DNA of 64,000 nucleotides. Source: Nonomuraea aurantiaca (GTDB taxonomy: Bacteria; Actinomycetota; Actinomycetes; Streptosporangiales; Streptosporangiaceae). Location: positions 248,001 to 312,000 of the forward strand of contig NZ_JAIWNB010000004.1 of the NCBI RefSeq assembly GCF_020215705.1, given 5' to 3'. Below the pieces are notes generated by a model. That model was not told the DNA's origin. It worked only from the letters and a program-made list of their open reading frames with translations, and searched no databases. Below, one piece after another: positions 7,390 to 16,052 of the stretch; the stretch's first letter is position 1, and the number at the start of each line of letters is the position of its first letter. A program made the translations under genes and the position numbers.

Positions 7390-8331
7390 TCAGTAAGCCG
7401 ACAGTACGTCCACCACGAACACCAGCGTGCTGTTGGCCGGGATGCCGTTCTGCTCCTGCTTGCCGTAACCGAGGTCCGGCGGGATGCTCATCACGACCCG
7501 GCTGCCGACCGGAACCCCGGCCAGGCCCTTCTGCCAGCCCTGGATCACGTTCGCGAGCGGGAACGAGGCCGGCTCCCCCTTGGTCCAGCTGGAGTCGAAC
7601 ACCTTGTCGGTGCCCCAGATCTTGCCCGTGTAGTGGGCGACCACGGTCTGGCCCTGCTTGACCTTCGCGCCGGTGCCCTGGATCACGGTCTTGACCACGA
7701 GCTCCTTGGACGGCTTGTCCTTGGTCTTGGTGGTCAGCTCGGGTGCCTTGTCACCGCCCGGGTTGACGACCTTGACGCCCTTGATGCTCTCACCGGTCTC
7801 CTTGCCGGTGGCCGCCTTCAGCGCCTCGGGCGGCGCCCCGACCACGTCCACGACGAACACCTTCGTCGGCTGCGGCACCTGGTTCGGCTGCGCCTGCTGA
7901 GCGGCGTCGGCGGCCAGCACGGCCAGCACCCGGCCGCCGTGCTTGACCTTGGCGAAGCCCTCCTGCAGCACCTGCGGCAGCTGCTGGTCGACCGCGATGG
8001 TCTCCGGCGCCTTGGAGTCGTAGGAGGAACCTTGGAAGGCGTTCTGCTTGCCGTCCCAGTTGTAGACGGTCAGGTTGACGATGATCTTGTCGCCGCTCTT
8101 CACCTGCGGGCCCGTGCCAGGGGTCAGCACCTCGTACGAGGACTTGGTGGCGGGCGAGCCGGCGGGGAAGGTCACCGTGGGCTTGGCACCCACATTGCCG
8201 GTGACCTGCACCTTGCCCGGAGCGCTGCTCGCGGTGGCGGCGGCTCCGTTGGCACCCGAGTCGGAGCCGCCGCACGCGGCGGCGAAGAAGATCAAAGGCA
8301 CGGCGGCCAGAGCGGCCAGAGCGCGGCGCAT
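7390..8331 (-). CDS. Lipoprotein with two FKBP-type peptidyl-prolyl isomerase domains
   Basis: A 313-residue lipoprotein starting MRRALAALAAVPLIFFAAAC, with lipobox AAAC and Cys20. The first FKBP domain (about 75-160) is divergent (GDKIIVNLTVYNWDGKQNAF, LQEGFAKVKHGGRVLAVL). The second (about 215-313) is canonical: GQTVVAHYTGKIWGTDKVFD, SSWTKGEPASFPL, VIQGWQKGLAGVPVGSRVVM, IPPDLGYGKQ and STLVFVVDVLSAY. It is expected on the outer face of the membrane as a foldase. Together with its downstream paralogue it sits directly after pafA, an arrangement I recall from Streptomyces. The spacing from the pafA stop is 74 nt. Confidence 0.92.
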   Translation of the reverse strand: MRRALAALAAVPLIFFAAACGGSDSGANGAAATASSAPGKVQVTGNVGAKPTVTFPAGSPATKSSYEVLTPGTGPQVKSGDKIIVNLTVYNWDGKQNAFQGSSYDSKAPETIAVDQQLPQVLQEGFAKVKHGGRVLAVLAADAAQQAQPNQVPQPTKVFVVDVVGAPPEALKAATGKETGESIKGVKVVNPGGDKAPELTTKTKDKPSKELVVKTVIQGTGAKVKQGQTVVAHYTGKIWGTDKVFDSSWTKGEPASFPLANVIQGWQKGLAGVPVGSRVVMSIPPDLGYGKQEQNGIPANSTLVFVVDVLSAY

Positions 8332-8405
8332 GGATTTCCCTCGGAAAGACGTCAGATTCGCGTCACCCTATCCGACATCGAAGTAGGGCCGTGGTAAACC
8401 AGTCG

Positions 8406-9764
8406 CTACATTCCAGCGATGAGTTTGTCCACCCGCTCGTCGACGCTGCGGAACGGGTCCTTGCACAGCACCGTGCGCTGCGCCTGGTCGTTCAGCTTGA
8501 GATGCACCCAGTCGACGGTGAAGTCGCGCCGCTTCTCCTGCGCCTTCCGGATGAACTCGCCCCGCAACCGCGCCCTGGTCGTCTGCGGCGGCACCGACTT
8601 GGCCTCGAAGATCTTCAGGTCGGACGCCACCCGCTCCACCGAGCCGCGCTTCTGCAGCAGGTAGAACAGGCCGCGCTTGCGGTGCACGTCGTGGTAGGCC
8701 AGGTCGAGCTGCGCCACCCTCGGCGACGACAGCGGCAGGTCGTACTTCTTGCGGTAACGCTCGATGAGCTGGTATTTCGTCACCCAGTCGATCTCGCGCG
8801 CCACCAGGTCGAGGTTTCCGCTCTCGACCGCGTGCAGGGTCCGCTCCCACAGCTCCAGCACCCGGCGCGCGATCGGGTCGCCGCCCCGCCGGTCGACGAA
8901 GTCCTTGGCCTTCGACAGGTATTCCTGCTGGATCTCCAGGCTCGACGCCTCACGGCCGTTGGCCAGCCGCACCCGGCGCCGCCCGGTCATGTCGTGGGAC
9001 ACCTCGCGGATGGCCCTGATCGGGTTCTCCAGCGACAGGTCGCGCATCACCGTGCCCGCCTCGATCATGCGCAGCACCAGGTCGGTGGCGCCGACCTTGA
9101 GCAGCATGGTGGCCTCGCTCATGTTCGAGTCGCCGACGATGACATGCAGGCGGCGGAACCGCTCGGCGTCGGCGTGCGGCTCGTCCCGCGTGTTGATGAT
9201 CGGCCTGGACCGGGTCGTCGCCGAGGAGACGCCCTCCCAGATGTGCTCGGCCCGCTGCGAGACGCAGTAGACCGCGCCGCGCGGCGTCTGCAGCACCTTG
9301 CCCGCGCCGCAGATGATCTGCCGGGTGACCAGGAACGGGATCAGCACGTCGGCCAGCCGGCCGAACTCGCCGTGCCTGCCGACCAGGTAGTTCTCGTGAC
9401 AGCCGTAGGAGTTTCCCGCGGAGTCGGTGTTGTTCTTGAAGAGGTAGATGTCACCCGCGATGCCCTCTTCGCGCAGCCGCTTCTCGGCGTCGACGAGGAG
9501 TCCCTCGAGGATGCGCTCGCCGGCCTTGTCGTGGGTGACGAGTTCGATGACGTTGTCACACTCGGGTGTTGCGTATTCAGGATGGCTGCCCACGTCGAGG
9601 TACAGACGTGCGCCGTTGCGGAGGAAGACGTTGCTCGATCGGCCCCAGGACACGACCCGCCGGAACAGGTAGCGCGCGACCTCGTCGGGGGACAGCCTGC
9701 GCTGTCCCCTGAACGTGCAGGTCACGCCGTACTCGTTCTCCAGCCCGAAGATGCGACGATCCAT
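8406..9764 (-). CDS. pafA: Pup--protein ligase PafA
   Basis: PafA joins the C-terminal Glu of Pup to lysines of target proteins using ATP (glutamine-synthetase-like fold). The product is 452 residues, the length of the M. tuberculosis enzyme, starting [20 protein letters not shown] with the Mg/ATP Glu9. The catalytic Asp57 is in [40 protein letters not shown] and [20 protein letters not shown] follow. The ATG at 9764 is preferred over GTG at 9767 because the family starts MxRRIxGLE. The gene stands at the far left of the pup-proteasome set, separated from prcA by a secreted protein gene, so it may be transcribed independently. Confidence 0.97.
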   Translation of the reverse strand: MDRRIFGLENEYGVTCTFRGQRRLSPDEVARYLFRRVVSWGRSSNVFLRNGARLYLDVGSHPEYATPECDNVIELVTHDKAGERILEGLLVDAEKRLREEGIAGDIYLFKNNTDSAGNSYGCHENYLVGRHGEFGRLADVLIPFLVTRQIICGAGKVLQTPRGAVYCVSQRAEHIWEGVSSATTRSRPIINTRDEPHADAERFRRLHVIVGDSNMSEATMLLKVGATDLVLRMIEAGTVMRDLSLENPIRAIREVSHDMTGRRRVRLANGREASSLEIQQEYLSKAKDFVDRRGGDPIARRVLELWERTLHAVESGNLDLVAREIDWVTKYQLIERYRKKYDLPLSSPRVAQLDLAYHDVHRKRGLFYLLQKRGSVERVASDLKIFEAKSVPPQTTRARLRGEFIRKAQEKRRDFTVDWVHLKLNDQAQRTVLCKDPFRSVDERVDKLIAGM

Positions 9765-9957
9765 CACCTCACACTATGCCCACGGATCGACAAGCGGGAG
9801 AGATCTTCCCCGTGTTTCCCTCGCGCGCTCTCATCCGTCTCGCGAGGCGGCCTCGCCGGATGGTCATCCCCCGGATGGCCATCCCCAGGTGAGCGGCCCC
9901 GCCCGGGCTCTCTTTCTCCGCTGGTACGCGGACACGGGGCCGAGCCCTCTTGGAGCG

Positions 9958-10473
9958 TCAGGGGGTGTAGATCTCCTGGACCTTGACGATCTCACCCTTG
10001 TAGACCGTGATCAGCGACGGGTGGGCGGCGCGCTTGTGCCGCTTGATCAGGACGGACCGCGAGCAGCGCTTGCTGCCGAGAGCGTCCTTCCTGCCGACCG
10101 TGAGGTCACCTTCGGCCACCTTGCAGCCGAAGGCCGAGAGGAACACCACGTTCTTGGCGATCCGCGACGAGTAGGCCATCGCGTCACCCTCGGGCGGAGT
10201 GACGAACTGCCCCTCCGTCATGGTGCCCTTCTTCCACTTGACCGGTGTGTACTCGGCGGTGTCGCCGCTGAGGTGCGTGATCAGGCCGCGCAGGATGCCG
10301 TCGTGGCGGGAGGAGATGTGCTTGGTGAAGTCGTGCTTCGGGTCGGCCTGGAAGGTCGTGCCGAAGGTCTTGGGCGCCTTGAACGTGGGGAAGCCCGTGG
10401 TGGCGGCGTTCGCGGCGGTCGTGGCCGTGAGGACGACGGTCGCGGCGGCGGCGCCCGCGAGGAGGGTACGCAT
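9958..10473 (-). CDS. Small secreted protein of unknown function
   Basis: A 171-residue protein with a Sec signal peptide MRTLLAGAAAATVVLTATTA and a likely cleavage after ANA (around residue 23). The mature part is basic, with KHISSRHDGILRGLITHLSG, a segment containing a single Cys (SAFGCKVAEGDL), another Cys in GSKRCSRSVLI, and a C-terminal SLITVYKGEIVKVQEIYTP. The two cysteines could form a disulfide. No known domain is recognised. The ATG at 10473 is chosen because it puts the signal peptide at the N-terminus; the longer frame upstream reads through the prcBA terminator hairpin. It lies between prcA and pafA on the same strand. Confidence 0.8.
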   Translation of the reverse strand: MRTLLAGAAAATVVLTATTAANAATTGFPTFKAPKTFGTTFQADPKHDFTKHISSRHDGILRGLITHLSGDTAEYTPVKWKKGTMTEGQFVTPPEGDAMAYSSRIAKNVVFLSAFGCKVAEGDLTVGRKDALGSKRCSRSVLIKRHKRAAHPSLITVYKGEIVKVQEIYTP

Positions 10474-10570
10474 TGGGTTCTTCACGCCTTCTGAGATCCC
10501 CGTTTCCGCCCGGCGGTTCGCCCAAATACCTGTGAACCAGGTCACACTGCCCCATGGCCTGCCGGACATG

Positions 10571-10606
10571 AAAAAGCTCGGACGGGCGACGACCGCCCGC
10601 CCGAGC
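10571..10606 (-). terminator. Rho-independent terminator of prcBA
   Basis: On the minus strand a GC-rich stem (right arm 10593-10606, left arm 10576-10588, one mismatch) is followed by TTTTT (10575-10571). It lies about 87 nt after the prcA stop and about 98 nt before the next start, the layout of a classical intrinsic terminator ending the prcB-prcA operon. Confidence 0.8.
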
Positions 10607-10692
10607 AGGACGAGATCAGCGCACCCGAGCCGCGCACCCGTGGCCATCGGCTCGTCGGCCATGACCGGCTGCGCACGCCCGGAGGCGGTGGC

Positions 10693-11499
10693 CTAGAGCG
10701 GCGGCGAGCCGTCGTCGACGTCGCCCTCGGGACCGGTCGGGGGAGGGGTGTCGGAGCCGGGCTCGGATTCGAGCGGAGAGCCGCCGGCGGCGGGCGGGGT
10801 AGCGGCGGGCGGGGCGGCGGCGAGAAGACGCTCCAGGCGCGGACCCGCGAGCCGCTGGAACTTGCGGTGCTCACGGTTGCGGTCCAGCACCGCCACCTCC
10901 AGCTGCCCCACCGGCGGGCGCTCCCCACCGGGCTCCGTGAGCGCCGTCAGCGCCACCTCCAGCGCGTCGGCCAGCGGCATGCCCTCCCGGTAGCCCTCCT
11001 TCAGCCGCGTCGCCACCGCCTCTGCCTGGCCGCCCATCGCCGCGAAGCCGTGCTCGTCGAAGACGGACCCGTCGAAGGTCAGCCGGTAGATCGCGTCACC
11101 CTCCGGCGTGTCACCCACCTCGGCCACCACGACCTCCACCTCGAGCGACTTGATCGACTCGGTGAAGATGCGGCCCAGGTTGGAGGCGTAGAGGTTGGCC
11201 AGCCCACGACCCGTCACATCGGAGCGGTCGTAGGTGTAGCCGTTGATGTCGGCGTAGCGGATGCCGCCCAGCCGGAGCTCCTCGAACTCGTTGTAACGGC
11301 CCACCGCCGCGAACCCGATGCGGTCGTAGATCTCACTGACCTTGTGCAGCGCCCGCGACGGGTTGGGCGCGACGAAAAGGATGCCGTCCTCGTACTGCAG
11401 CACGACGACGCTGCGGCCCCGCGCGATGCCTTTGCGCGCGTAGTCGGCCTTGTCCCGCATGATCTGCTCAGGGGACGCATATCCAAAAGGCATGGACAC
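10693..11499 (-). CDS. prcA: 20S proteasome alpha subunit PrcA
   Basis: PrcA forms the outer heptameric rings that gate the 20S core. The product (268 residues from GTG 11499; ATG 11493 is an alternative) starts [20 protein letters not shown], matching the gating N-terminus of actinobacterial alpha subunits. It continues [37 protein letters not shown] residues and [20 protein letters not shown]. The last 45 residues are a Pro/Ala/acidic tail ([20 protein letters not shown]), longer than in M. tuberculosis PrcA (about 248 residues overall). GTG is supported by AAAGGA 8 nt upstream. The gene follows prcB by 14 nt. Confidence 0.97.
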   Translation of the reverse strand: MSMPFGYASPEQIMRDKADYARKGIARGRSVVVLQYEDGILFVAPNPSRALHKVSEIYDRIGFAAVGRYNEFEELRLGGIRYADINGYTYDRSDVTGRGLANLYASNLGRIFTESIKSLEVEVVVAEVGDTPEGDAIYRLTFDGSVFDEHGFAAMGGQAEAVATRLKEGYREGMPLADALEVALTALTEPGGERPPVGQLEVAVLDRNREHRKFQRLAGPRLERLLAAAPPAATPPAAGGSPLESEPGSDTPPPTGPEGDVDDGSPPL

Positions 11500-11513
11500 G
11501 GATGGAGTCCTTT

Positions 11514-12362
11514 CTAGCGCAGCGGGGCGATGGGGCCGTCAGGGGAGATGAGGCGCAGTTCGAGCATCTGCTCGACGTAGCCGGCCACCTCGTCGTCCGA
11601 CAACCGGCGGAAGCCGTCGGCGTCGATCACCGAGACGATCGGCCAGATCTTCCGCGTCACATCAGGCCCGCCGGTGGCCGAATCGTCGTCCGCCGCGTCG
11701 TACAGCGACTGGATCAACGCCATCACCGTGTCGTCCGCCGACATCCCGTCGCGATAGAGCTTCTTCAGCGCCCCCCGCGCGAAGATCGAGCCGGAGCCGA
11801 TCGCGTCGAACCGGTCACGCTCATAGGGGCCGCCCGCCACGTCGTAGCTGAAGATCCGCCCGCCGTCGCGATCCGCGTCATAGGCGGCGAACAGCGGCAC
11901 CACCACCAGCCCCTGCATCGCCATGCCGAGATTGCCGCGGATCATCGCGGCCAGCCGGTTGGCCTTGCCGTTGACCGATAGCGTGCGGCCCTCCAGCTTC
12001 TCGTAGTGCTCCAGCTCGACCCGGTAGAGCCTGGCCATCTCGATGCCCGTGCTGGCCGTGCCGGCGATGCCCATGCACGAATAATCGTCGGTCCTGAACA
12101 CCTTCTCCACGTCACGCTGAGAAATGATGTTGCCGGACGTCGCCCGCCGGTCGCCCGCCATGACCACGCCACCCGCGAACGTGGCGGCGACGATCGTGGT
12201 CGCGTGCGGAACCTGGTCGCCGATCGGCGTGGCCAGAACCTCACCACGCACCGGAAGCAGCCCTGGCGCGCGCGAACCGACGAACTCGGTGAACGAGGAA
12301 CTTCCGGTGTTGTGGAAAAGCTGGTCCATCAAGCCGACGGGCAGATCCCTGTGCGATGCCAC
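11514..12362 (-). CDS. prcB: 20S proteasome beta subunit PrcB
   Basis: PrcB carries the proteolytic activity. The 282-residue precursor has a propeptide of 54 residues ([20 protein letters not shown]…) ending PHA before the catalytic Thr55 of [20 protein letters not shown]; autoprocessing at this Thr is established for the family. The [45 protein letters not shown] and [15 protein letters not shown] segments are diagnostic. GTG 12362 is chosen because GGGAGGGAG stands 4 nt upstream. On the minus strand a TAGGGT hexamer about 35 nt upstream could be the -10 box. Unlike the common pup-prcB-prcA order, the gene upstream is not pup but a divergent sugar transporter. Confidence 0.97.
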   Translation of the reverse strand: MASHRDLPVGLMDQLFHNTGSSSFTEFVGSRAPGLLPVRGEVLATPIGDQVPHATTIVAATFAGGVVMAGDRRATSGNIISQRDVEKVFRTDDYSCMGIAGTASTGIEMARLYRVELEHYEKLEGRTLSVNGKANRLAAMIRGNLGMAMQGLVVVPLFAAYDADRDGGRIFSYDVAGGPYERDRFDAIGSGSIFARGALKKLYRDGMSADDTVMALIQSLYDAADDDSATGGPDVTRKIWPIVSVIDADGFRRLSDDEVAGYVEQMLELRLISPDGPIAPLR

Positions 12363-12534
12363 GCGACTCCCTCCCAAACGTCACTGTCCCTAAAGGGGAC
12401 CCTACTCATGTTGCGTCGCTGTCTGCACTTCCCACGATCAGCCCACGGCGAACCGTTCACCAGATCGTTTCTTTACGCCCAGAAGAGGCCGTGCGATTGT
12501 CGGTACGTCTGCACGTCCTGAACAGGAGGCCGAC

Positions 12535-13899
12535 ATGCGGCTCCCCAGCCGACCTGCGGTGATCGCGGCTCTCGCCATCGTGGCACTCTGCTCCTGCGGG
12601 CCCGGCGCGCCCGCCGGAAGGGAAGACGTCACCCTCGTCATCGCCGCCAACTCCATCTCCGGCGGCAAGAACTCCGAGTCCGCCGACTGGATCAAGCGGT
12701 GGGTGATCCCCGGCTTCGAGCAGACCCACCACGACGTCAAGGTGCTCTTCCAGCCCAGCGGCGTCGACGACGAGCAGTACAAGACCAAGATCGCGCTCGA
12801 CCTCAAGGCGAAGGCCGGAGCCGACATCATCGACCTCGACGGCATCTGGGTCGGCGAGTTCGCCCAGGCCGGCTACATCAAGCCGCTCACCGACGTGGGC
12901 GGGCCCGCCGTCGGCTCCTGGGAGGGCTGGTCGCAGATCCCGCAGGCCGTACAGGGGCTCGGCGTCTTCGACGGCAAGAAGTACGGCCTGCCCCAGGGCA
13001 CCGACGGCCGCGTCCTGTTCTACAACAAGACCCTGTTCAAGAAGGCCGGACTGCCCGACCCATGGCAGCCGACGAACTGGGAGGACATCCTGACGGCCGG
13101 CGCCAGGCTGAAGGCCGCGGGCGTACCCACCCCCATCCAGATCAACGCCGGCACCGCGATGGGCGAGGCCACCACCATGCAGGGCGTCCTCCCCCTCCTC
13201 GCCGCCGCCGGATCCGAGATCTACGCCGACGGCAAGTGGACCGGCGCCACCCGGGCCATGAAGGACGTCCTCGGCTTCTACCAGCGCCTCTACACCTCCG
13301 GGCTCAGCGACCCCAAACTGCAGCAGGAGGCCAAGGGCCGCGACAAGTCCTTCACCCAGTTCGCCGCCGGCAAGATCGGCATCCTGGCCGAGAGCGACTA
13401 CTTCTGGCGATCCGTCATCGAACCGAAGGCCGGGGTCGCCCCCATGGCGGACCGCGACTCGGCCGTCGGCTTCGCCGAGATCCCCGCCAAGAACCCCGGC
13501 GGCGCCATCCGCGGCCAGGACTTCGCCAGCATGTCCGGGGGCGCCGTACGGGTGCTGAACCCCTTCTCCAAGAACCCCAAGCTGGCCTGGGAACTCCTCG
13601 CGTTCATGCACTCCGCGGCGGCCACCAAGGCGCAACTGGCCGGGCAGGCCCGGATCAGCTCCCGCGGCGACGTCAACAGCGAGGTCCTCACCGCCGACCC
13701 GATGCTGAAGTACATCGCCGACAAGGTGCTGCCCATCACCGCCTACCGCCCCGGCCTCGCCGTCTACCCCCAGGTCTCCGTCGCCCTCCAGGAGGCCACC
13801 GCGGCGATCGTCAGCGGCAAGAGCCCCGACGAGGCCGCCGCCACCTACCAGACCAAGCTGGAGAGCCTGGTAGGCGGCGCGGACCACGTCGTCGGCTGA
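12535..13899 (+). CDS. Sugar ABC transporter substrate-binding lipoprotein
   Basis: A family-1 extracellular solute-binding protein of 454 residues. MRLPSRPAVIAALAIVALCSC gives a signal peptide with a degenerate lipobox (LCSC, Cys21). The mature part has DIIDLDGIWVGEFAQAGYIK, GKKYGLPQGTDGRVLFYNKT and PWQPTNWEDILTAGARLKAA, all typical of carbohydrate-binding proteins of this class, and a C-terminal ALQEATAAIVSGKSPDEAAA. The substrate cannot be named; a mono- or oligosaccharide is likely. AGGAGG is 7 nt before the ATG. It heads a three-gene plus-strand operon with two permeases and interrupts the prcB-pup neighbourhood. Confidence 0.92.
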   Translation: MRLPSRPAVIAALAIVALCSCGPGAPAGREDVTLVIAANSISGGKNSESADWIKRWVIPGFEQTHHDVKVLFQPSGVDDEQYKTKIALDLKAKAGADIIDLDGIWVGEFAQAGYIKPLTDVGGPAVGSWEGWSQIPQAVQGLGVFDGKKYGLPQGTDGRVLFYNKTLFKKAGLPDPWQPTNWEDILTAGARLKAAGVPTPIQINAGTAMGEATTMQGVLPLLAAAGSEIYADGKWTGATRAMKDVLGFYQRLYTSGLSDPKLQQEAKGRDKSFTQFAAGKIGILAESDYFWRSVIEPKAGVAPMADRDSAVGFAEIPAKNPGGAIRGQDFASMSGGAVRVLNPFSKNPKLAWELLAFMHSAAATKAQLAGQARISSRGDVNSEVLTADPMLKYIADKVLPITAYRPGLAVYPQVSVALQEATAAIVSGKSPDEAAATYQTKLESLVGGADHVVG

Positions 13900-13905
13900 G
13901 GGGTC

Positions 13906-14808
13906 ATGAATACCGACGCGGCCGGGCTGGGCAGGGCCAGAGCGGTGGGGTTCGTCCTGCCCGCTCTCGTCCTCATCGGCGTCTTCCTCGTCTTCCCCGC
14001 CCTCTGGACGATCTACCTCGGCCTCACCGACTATCGCCTCACCGGCCTGGCCGCCGCCGATCCCCAGCTCGTCGGCCTGGACAACTACACCACCACGCTG
14101 ACCGACCCGCGCTTCCTCAGCTCGCTGTGGCTCACCGTCGTCTACGTCGGCGGCTCGGCCGTCCTCGGCCAGGCCGGGCTCGGCTTCACCCTCGCCTGGC
14201 TGCTGCGCACCCGCCACGGGCCGCTACGACGCGCCGTCGAAGGCGTCGTACTGCTGTCGTGGATCCTGCCCAGCACGGTCGTCGGCTTCCTCTGGTTCGC
14301 CCTGCTCGACCGCGACGACGGCACGCTCAACGCGCTCCTGCGCACGCCCGGCATGGGCTGGCTGCTGGACTACCCGCTGGCGTCCATCATCGTCTTCAAC
14401 GTCTGGCGCGGCACCGCCTTCTCGATGATGCTGTACGCCGCCGCGCTGGAGAACGTGCCACCCTCCCACCTCGAGACCGCCCGCCTGGCCGGCGCCTCCG
14501 TGCCGCAGCAGCTGCGCGACGTCGTCCTCCCGCTCATCCGGCGGCACGTGCTGACGAACCTGCTGCTGATCAGCCTCTGGACGTTCAACGACTTCACCCC
14601 GTTCGTCCTCACCGGCGGCGGGCCGGAAGGACGCTCGGAGATCCTGCCCGTCTACGTCTACAACATCGCCCTCAAAGGCGGCGAACTCGGCGTGGGCGCC
14701 GCCGTGTCCTTCCTCATCCTGCTCATCAACCTCCTCTTCGCCCTGGCGTACCTGCGACTGCTGCGCGGCCGAGGCCGGCGCCGCGCGGCGGGAAGGCCAC
14801 CGGCATGA
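13906..14808 (+). CDS. Sugar ABC transporter permease (MalF/UgpA-like)
   Basis: A 300-residue inner-membrane permease. Six membrane spans are visible, starting with VGFVLPALVLIGVFLVFPAL, and a periplasmic-type loop DNYTTTLTDPRFLSS. The EAA loop that contacts the ATPase reads ASVPQQLRDVVLPLI (about 203-217), preceded by ENVPPSHLETARLAG. The C-terminus is basic (LLRGRGRRRAAGRPPA). It starts 6 nt after the binding-protein stop and its TGA overlaps the ATG of the next permease, so the three genes are translated together. Confidence 0.93.
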   Translation: MNTDAAGLGRARAVGFVLPALVLIGVFLVFPALWTIYLGLTDYRLTGLAAADPQLVGLDNYTTTLTDPRFLSSLWLTVVYVGGSAVLGQAGLGFTLAWLLRTRHGPLRRAVEGVVLLSWILPSTVVGFLWFALLDRDDGTLNALLRTPGMGWLLDYPLASIIVFNVWRGTAFSMMLYAAALENVPPSHLETARLAGASVPQQLRDVVLPLIRRHVLTNLLLISLWTFNDFTPFVLTGGGPEGRSEILPVYVYNIALKGGELGVGAAVSFLILLINLLFALAYLRLLRGRGRRRAAGRPPA

Positions 14809-15623
14809 TCCGGCACACCATCGGACGGCTCGCCGCCACCGTGTTCATCGCCGTCGTCCTGGCCTTCTTCGCGCTGCCCATGCTCTGGCTGGCCAGCGCC
14901 CCCTTCGACGCCGCCCCGGCGATCACCACCTCCATCCCGGACTTCACCCTGAGCAACTTTTCCGCCATCCTGGACAACCCCTACGCGCTCGGCTCCATCC
15001 GCAACTCCCTCATCCAGGGCGGCGGCGCGGCCGCGCTCGTCGTCGTCCTGGCCGCCCTCGCCGCCTACGCCCTGTCCAGGGTCCGCGTCCCCGGCCGCGA
15101 CGTGCTGCTCTATCTGCTCCTGCTGCTGTCGTCCGTCGTCACCGGCACCGCCGCCATGGTGCCCATCTTCGAACTCGCCACCAGGCTCGACCTCATCGAC
15201 ACCCACCTCGGCGTCATCCTCGTCGTCTCCGGTGGCCTGCTGCCCGCCGCCATCTTCATCCTCAAGGACTTCATGGACGAGACGCCGACCACCTACGAGG
15301 AGTCGGCGCGCGTCTTCGGCGCCTCATCCCTGCAGATCCTCCGGCACATCGTGATCCCCCTGGTGCGACCCGGCCTGGCCACCATCGCCGTCTGGGCGCT
15401 GGCCAGCGTGTGGGGCGGATTCCTGTTCCAGTTCATCCTGCTGCGCGACCCCGGCAAGGCCCCCGGCTCGGTCATCCTCTACACCCTCTACACCGAGGGC
15501 GGCTCGCCCAGACTCGAGCTCATCTCCACCTTCTCGCTGCTCTACTCGCTCCCGGTGGTGGCGATGTACCTGTTCGTCTCCCAGCGGTACGGCTTCCGCT
15601 TCCACGGAGGGATCAAACGGTGA
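14805..15623 (+). CDS. Sugar ABC transporter permease (MalG/UgpE-like)
   Basis: A 272-residue partner permease starting MIRHTIGRLAATVFIAVVLA, with ALPMLWLASAPFDAAPAITT and the NFSAILDNPYALGSIRNSLI loop. The EAA coupling motif is YEESARVFGASSLQILRHIV (about 165-184) followed by IPLVRPGLATIAVWALAS, and the C-terminus LFVSQRYGFRFHGGIKR is typical of the MalG branch. The ATG overlaps the preceding stop (ATGA) and has no separate promoter. Its own TGA overlaps a GTG that once began the ATPase gene, now a pseudogene, so the importer must borrow an ATPase (for example an MsiK-type shared one) or be non-functional. Confidence 0.93.
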   Translation: MIRHTIGRLAATVFIAVVLAFFALPMLWLASAPFDAAPAITTSIPDFTLSNFSAILDNPYALGSIRNSLIQGGGAAALVVVLAALAAYALSRVRVPGRDVLLYLLLLLSSVVTGTAAMVPIFELATRLDLIDTHLGVILVVSGGLLPAAIFILKDFMDETPTTYEESARVFGASSLQILRHIVIPLVRPGLATIAVWALASVWGGFLFQFILLRDPGKAPGSVILYTLYTEGGSPRLELISTFSLLYSLPVVAMYLFVSQRYGFRFHGGIKR

Positions 15624-15959
15624 TCTCGCCGCACGGCCTCACGCGGCTCCACCCCCATGAACCCGCTGCCCGGCCAGATCACCTCCGGCACCCTCCCCGC
15701 CCCCGCGGGCATCGCCGACGGGGATCTCGTGTACGGAGCGCGTCCCGAATATCTGGAACTCCTGCTTGAAGCCCGCCCGACGCCTTCCCCGGCACGTCTC
15801 CGTCTGGAGAACCTCGGCACCAGCACCCTGGTCACCTGGAGACGGACGACACCCTCATCCAGGCCGTCGTCCCCGAAGGCGACGAACCCCCCATCGGCAC
15901 CCCCCGCCTGGGCGCTCCCCCGCCGCTCACTCCTCTACCGCGACGACCGCCTCCCCTGA
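15620..15959 (+). pseudogene. Internally deleted and frameshifted sugar-ABC ATPase remnant
   Basis: A GTG at 15620 overlaps the permease stop (GTGA) and reads VISPHGLTR, plausible as the first residues of a MalK/UgpC-type ATPase. The sequence then jumps, in another frame, to GSTPMNPLPGQITSGTLPAP (from 15645), GDLVYGARPEYLEL and LRLENLGTSTLVT, the hallmarks of the C-terminal TOBE region. A one-base loss after LVT shifts the next block (ETDDTLIQAVVPEGDEPPIG) into another frame, and a further shift restores LLYRDDRLP before the stop at 15959. Walker A, signature and Walker B motifs are all missing. The roughly 250 residues of the ATPase core have been deleted. Confidence 0.8.
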
Positions 15960-15964
15960 GAGAC

Positions 15965-16052
15965 GTGTCCACCAAGGACCGGGACCTGCACGTCCTACTC
16001 TGAGAAGCGTGTCCACCAAGGACTGGGTCCTGCACGTCGACCTCGACCAGTT
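15965..16052 (+). repeat. 44-bp direct duplication of the dinB start
   Basis: GTGTCCACCAAGGAC begins both at 15965 and at 16009, and similarity continues through GGGACCTGCACGTC versus GGGTCCTGCACGTC. The first copy encodes VSTKDRDLHVLL and stops at once; the second is the real dinB start VSTKDWVLHVDLD. The end of the first copy supplies the TACTCT box in front of the gene. Confidence 0.85.
15996..16001 (+). promoter_or_regulatory. -10 box of dinB, probably leaderless
   Basis: TACTCT (TANNNT) ends 7 nt before the GTG at 16009, so the mRNA would begin at or near the start codon. It lies inside the tail of the duplicated dinB start. An AGAAG just before the GTG is too close to be a good ribosome-binding site. 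Confidence 0.45.

Noticed and set aside
12497..12520. PafBC-type RecA-NDp promoter motif (TTGTCGGT…).
   Set aside because: The first half fits, but no TANNNT follows at the required 8-nt spacing.
12457..14217. A 586-codon minus frame opposite the sugar-binding protein gene.
   Set aside because: Antisense of a well-supported lipoprotein gene; Gly/Asp/Glu-rich composition without domains.
12699..15623. A 974-codon plus frame over the sugar transporter.
   Set aside because: It is a shifted read of the binding protein and first permease, full of Arg-Arg-Pro strings, merging into the second permease only at its end.
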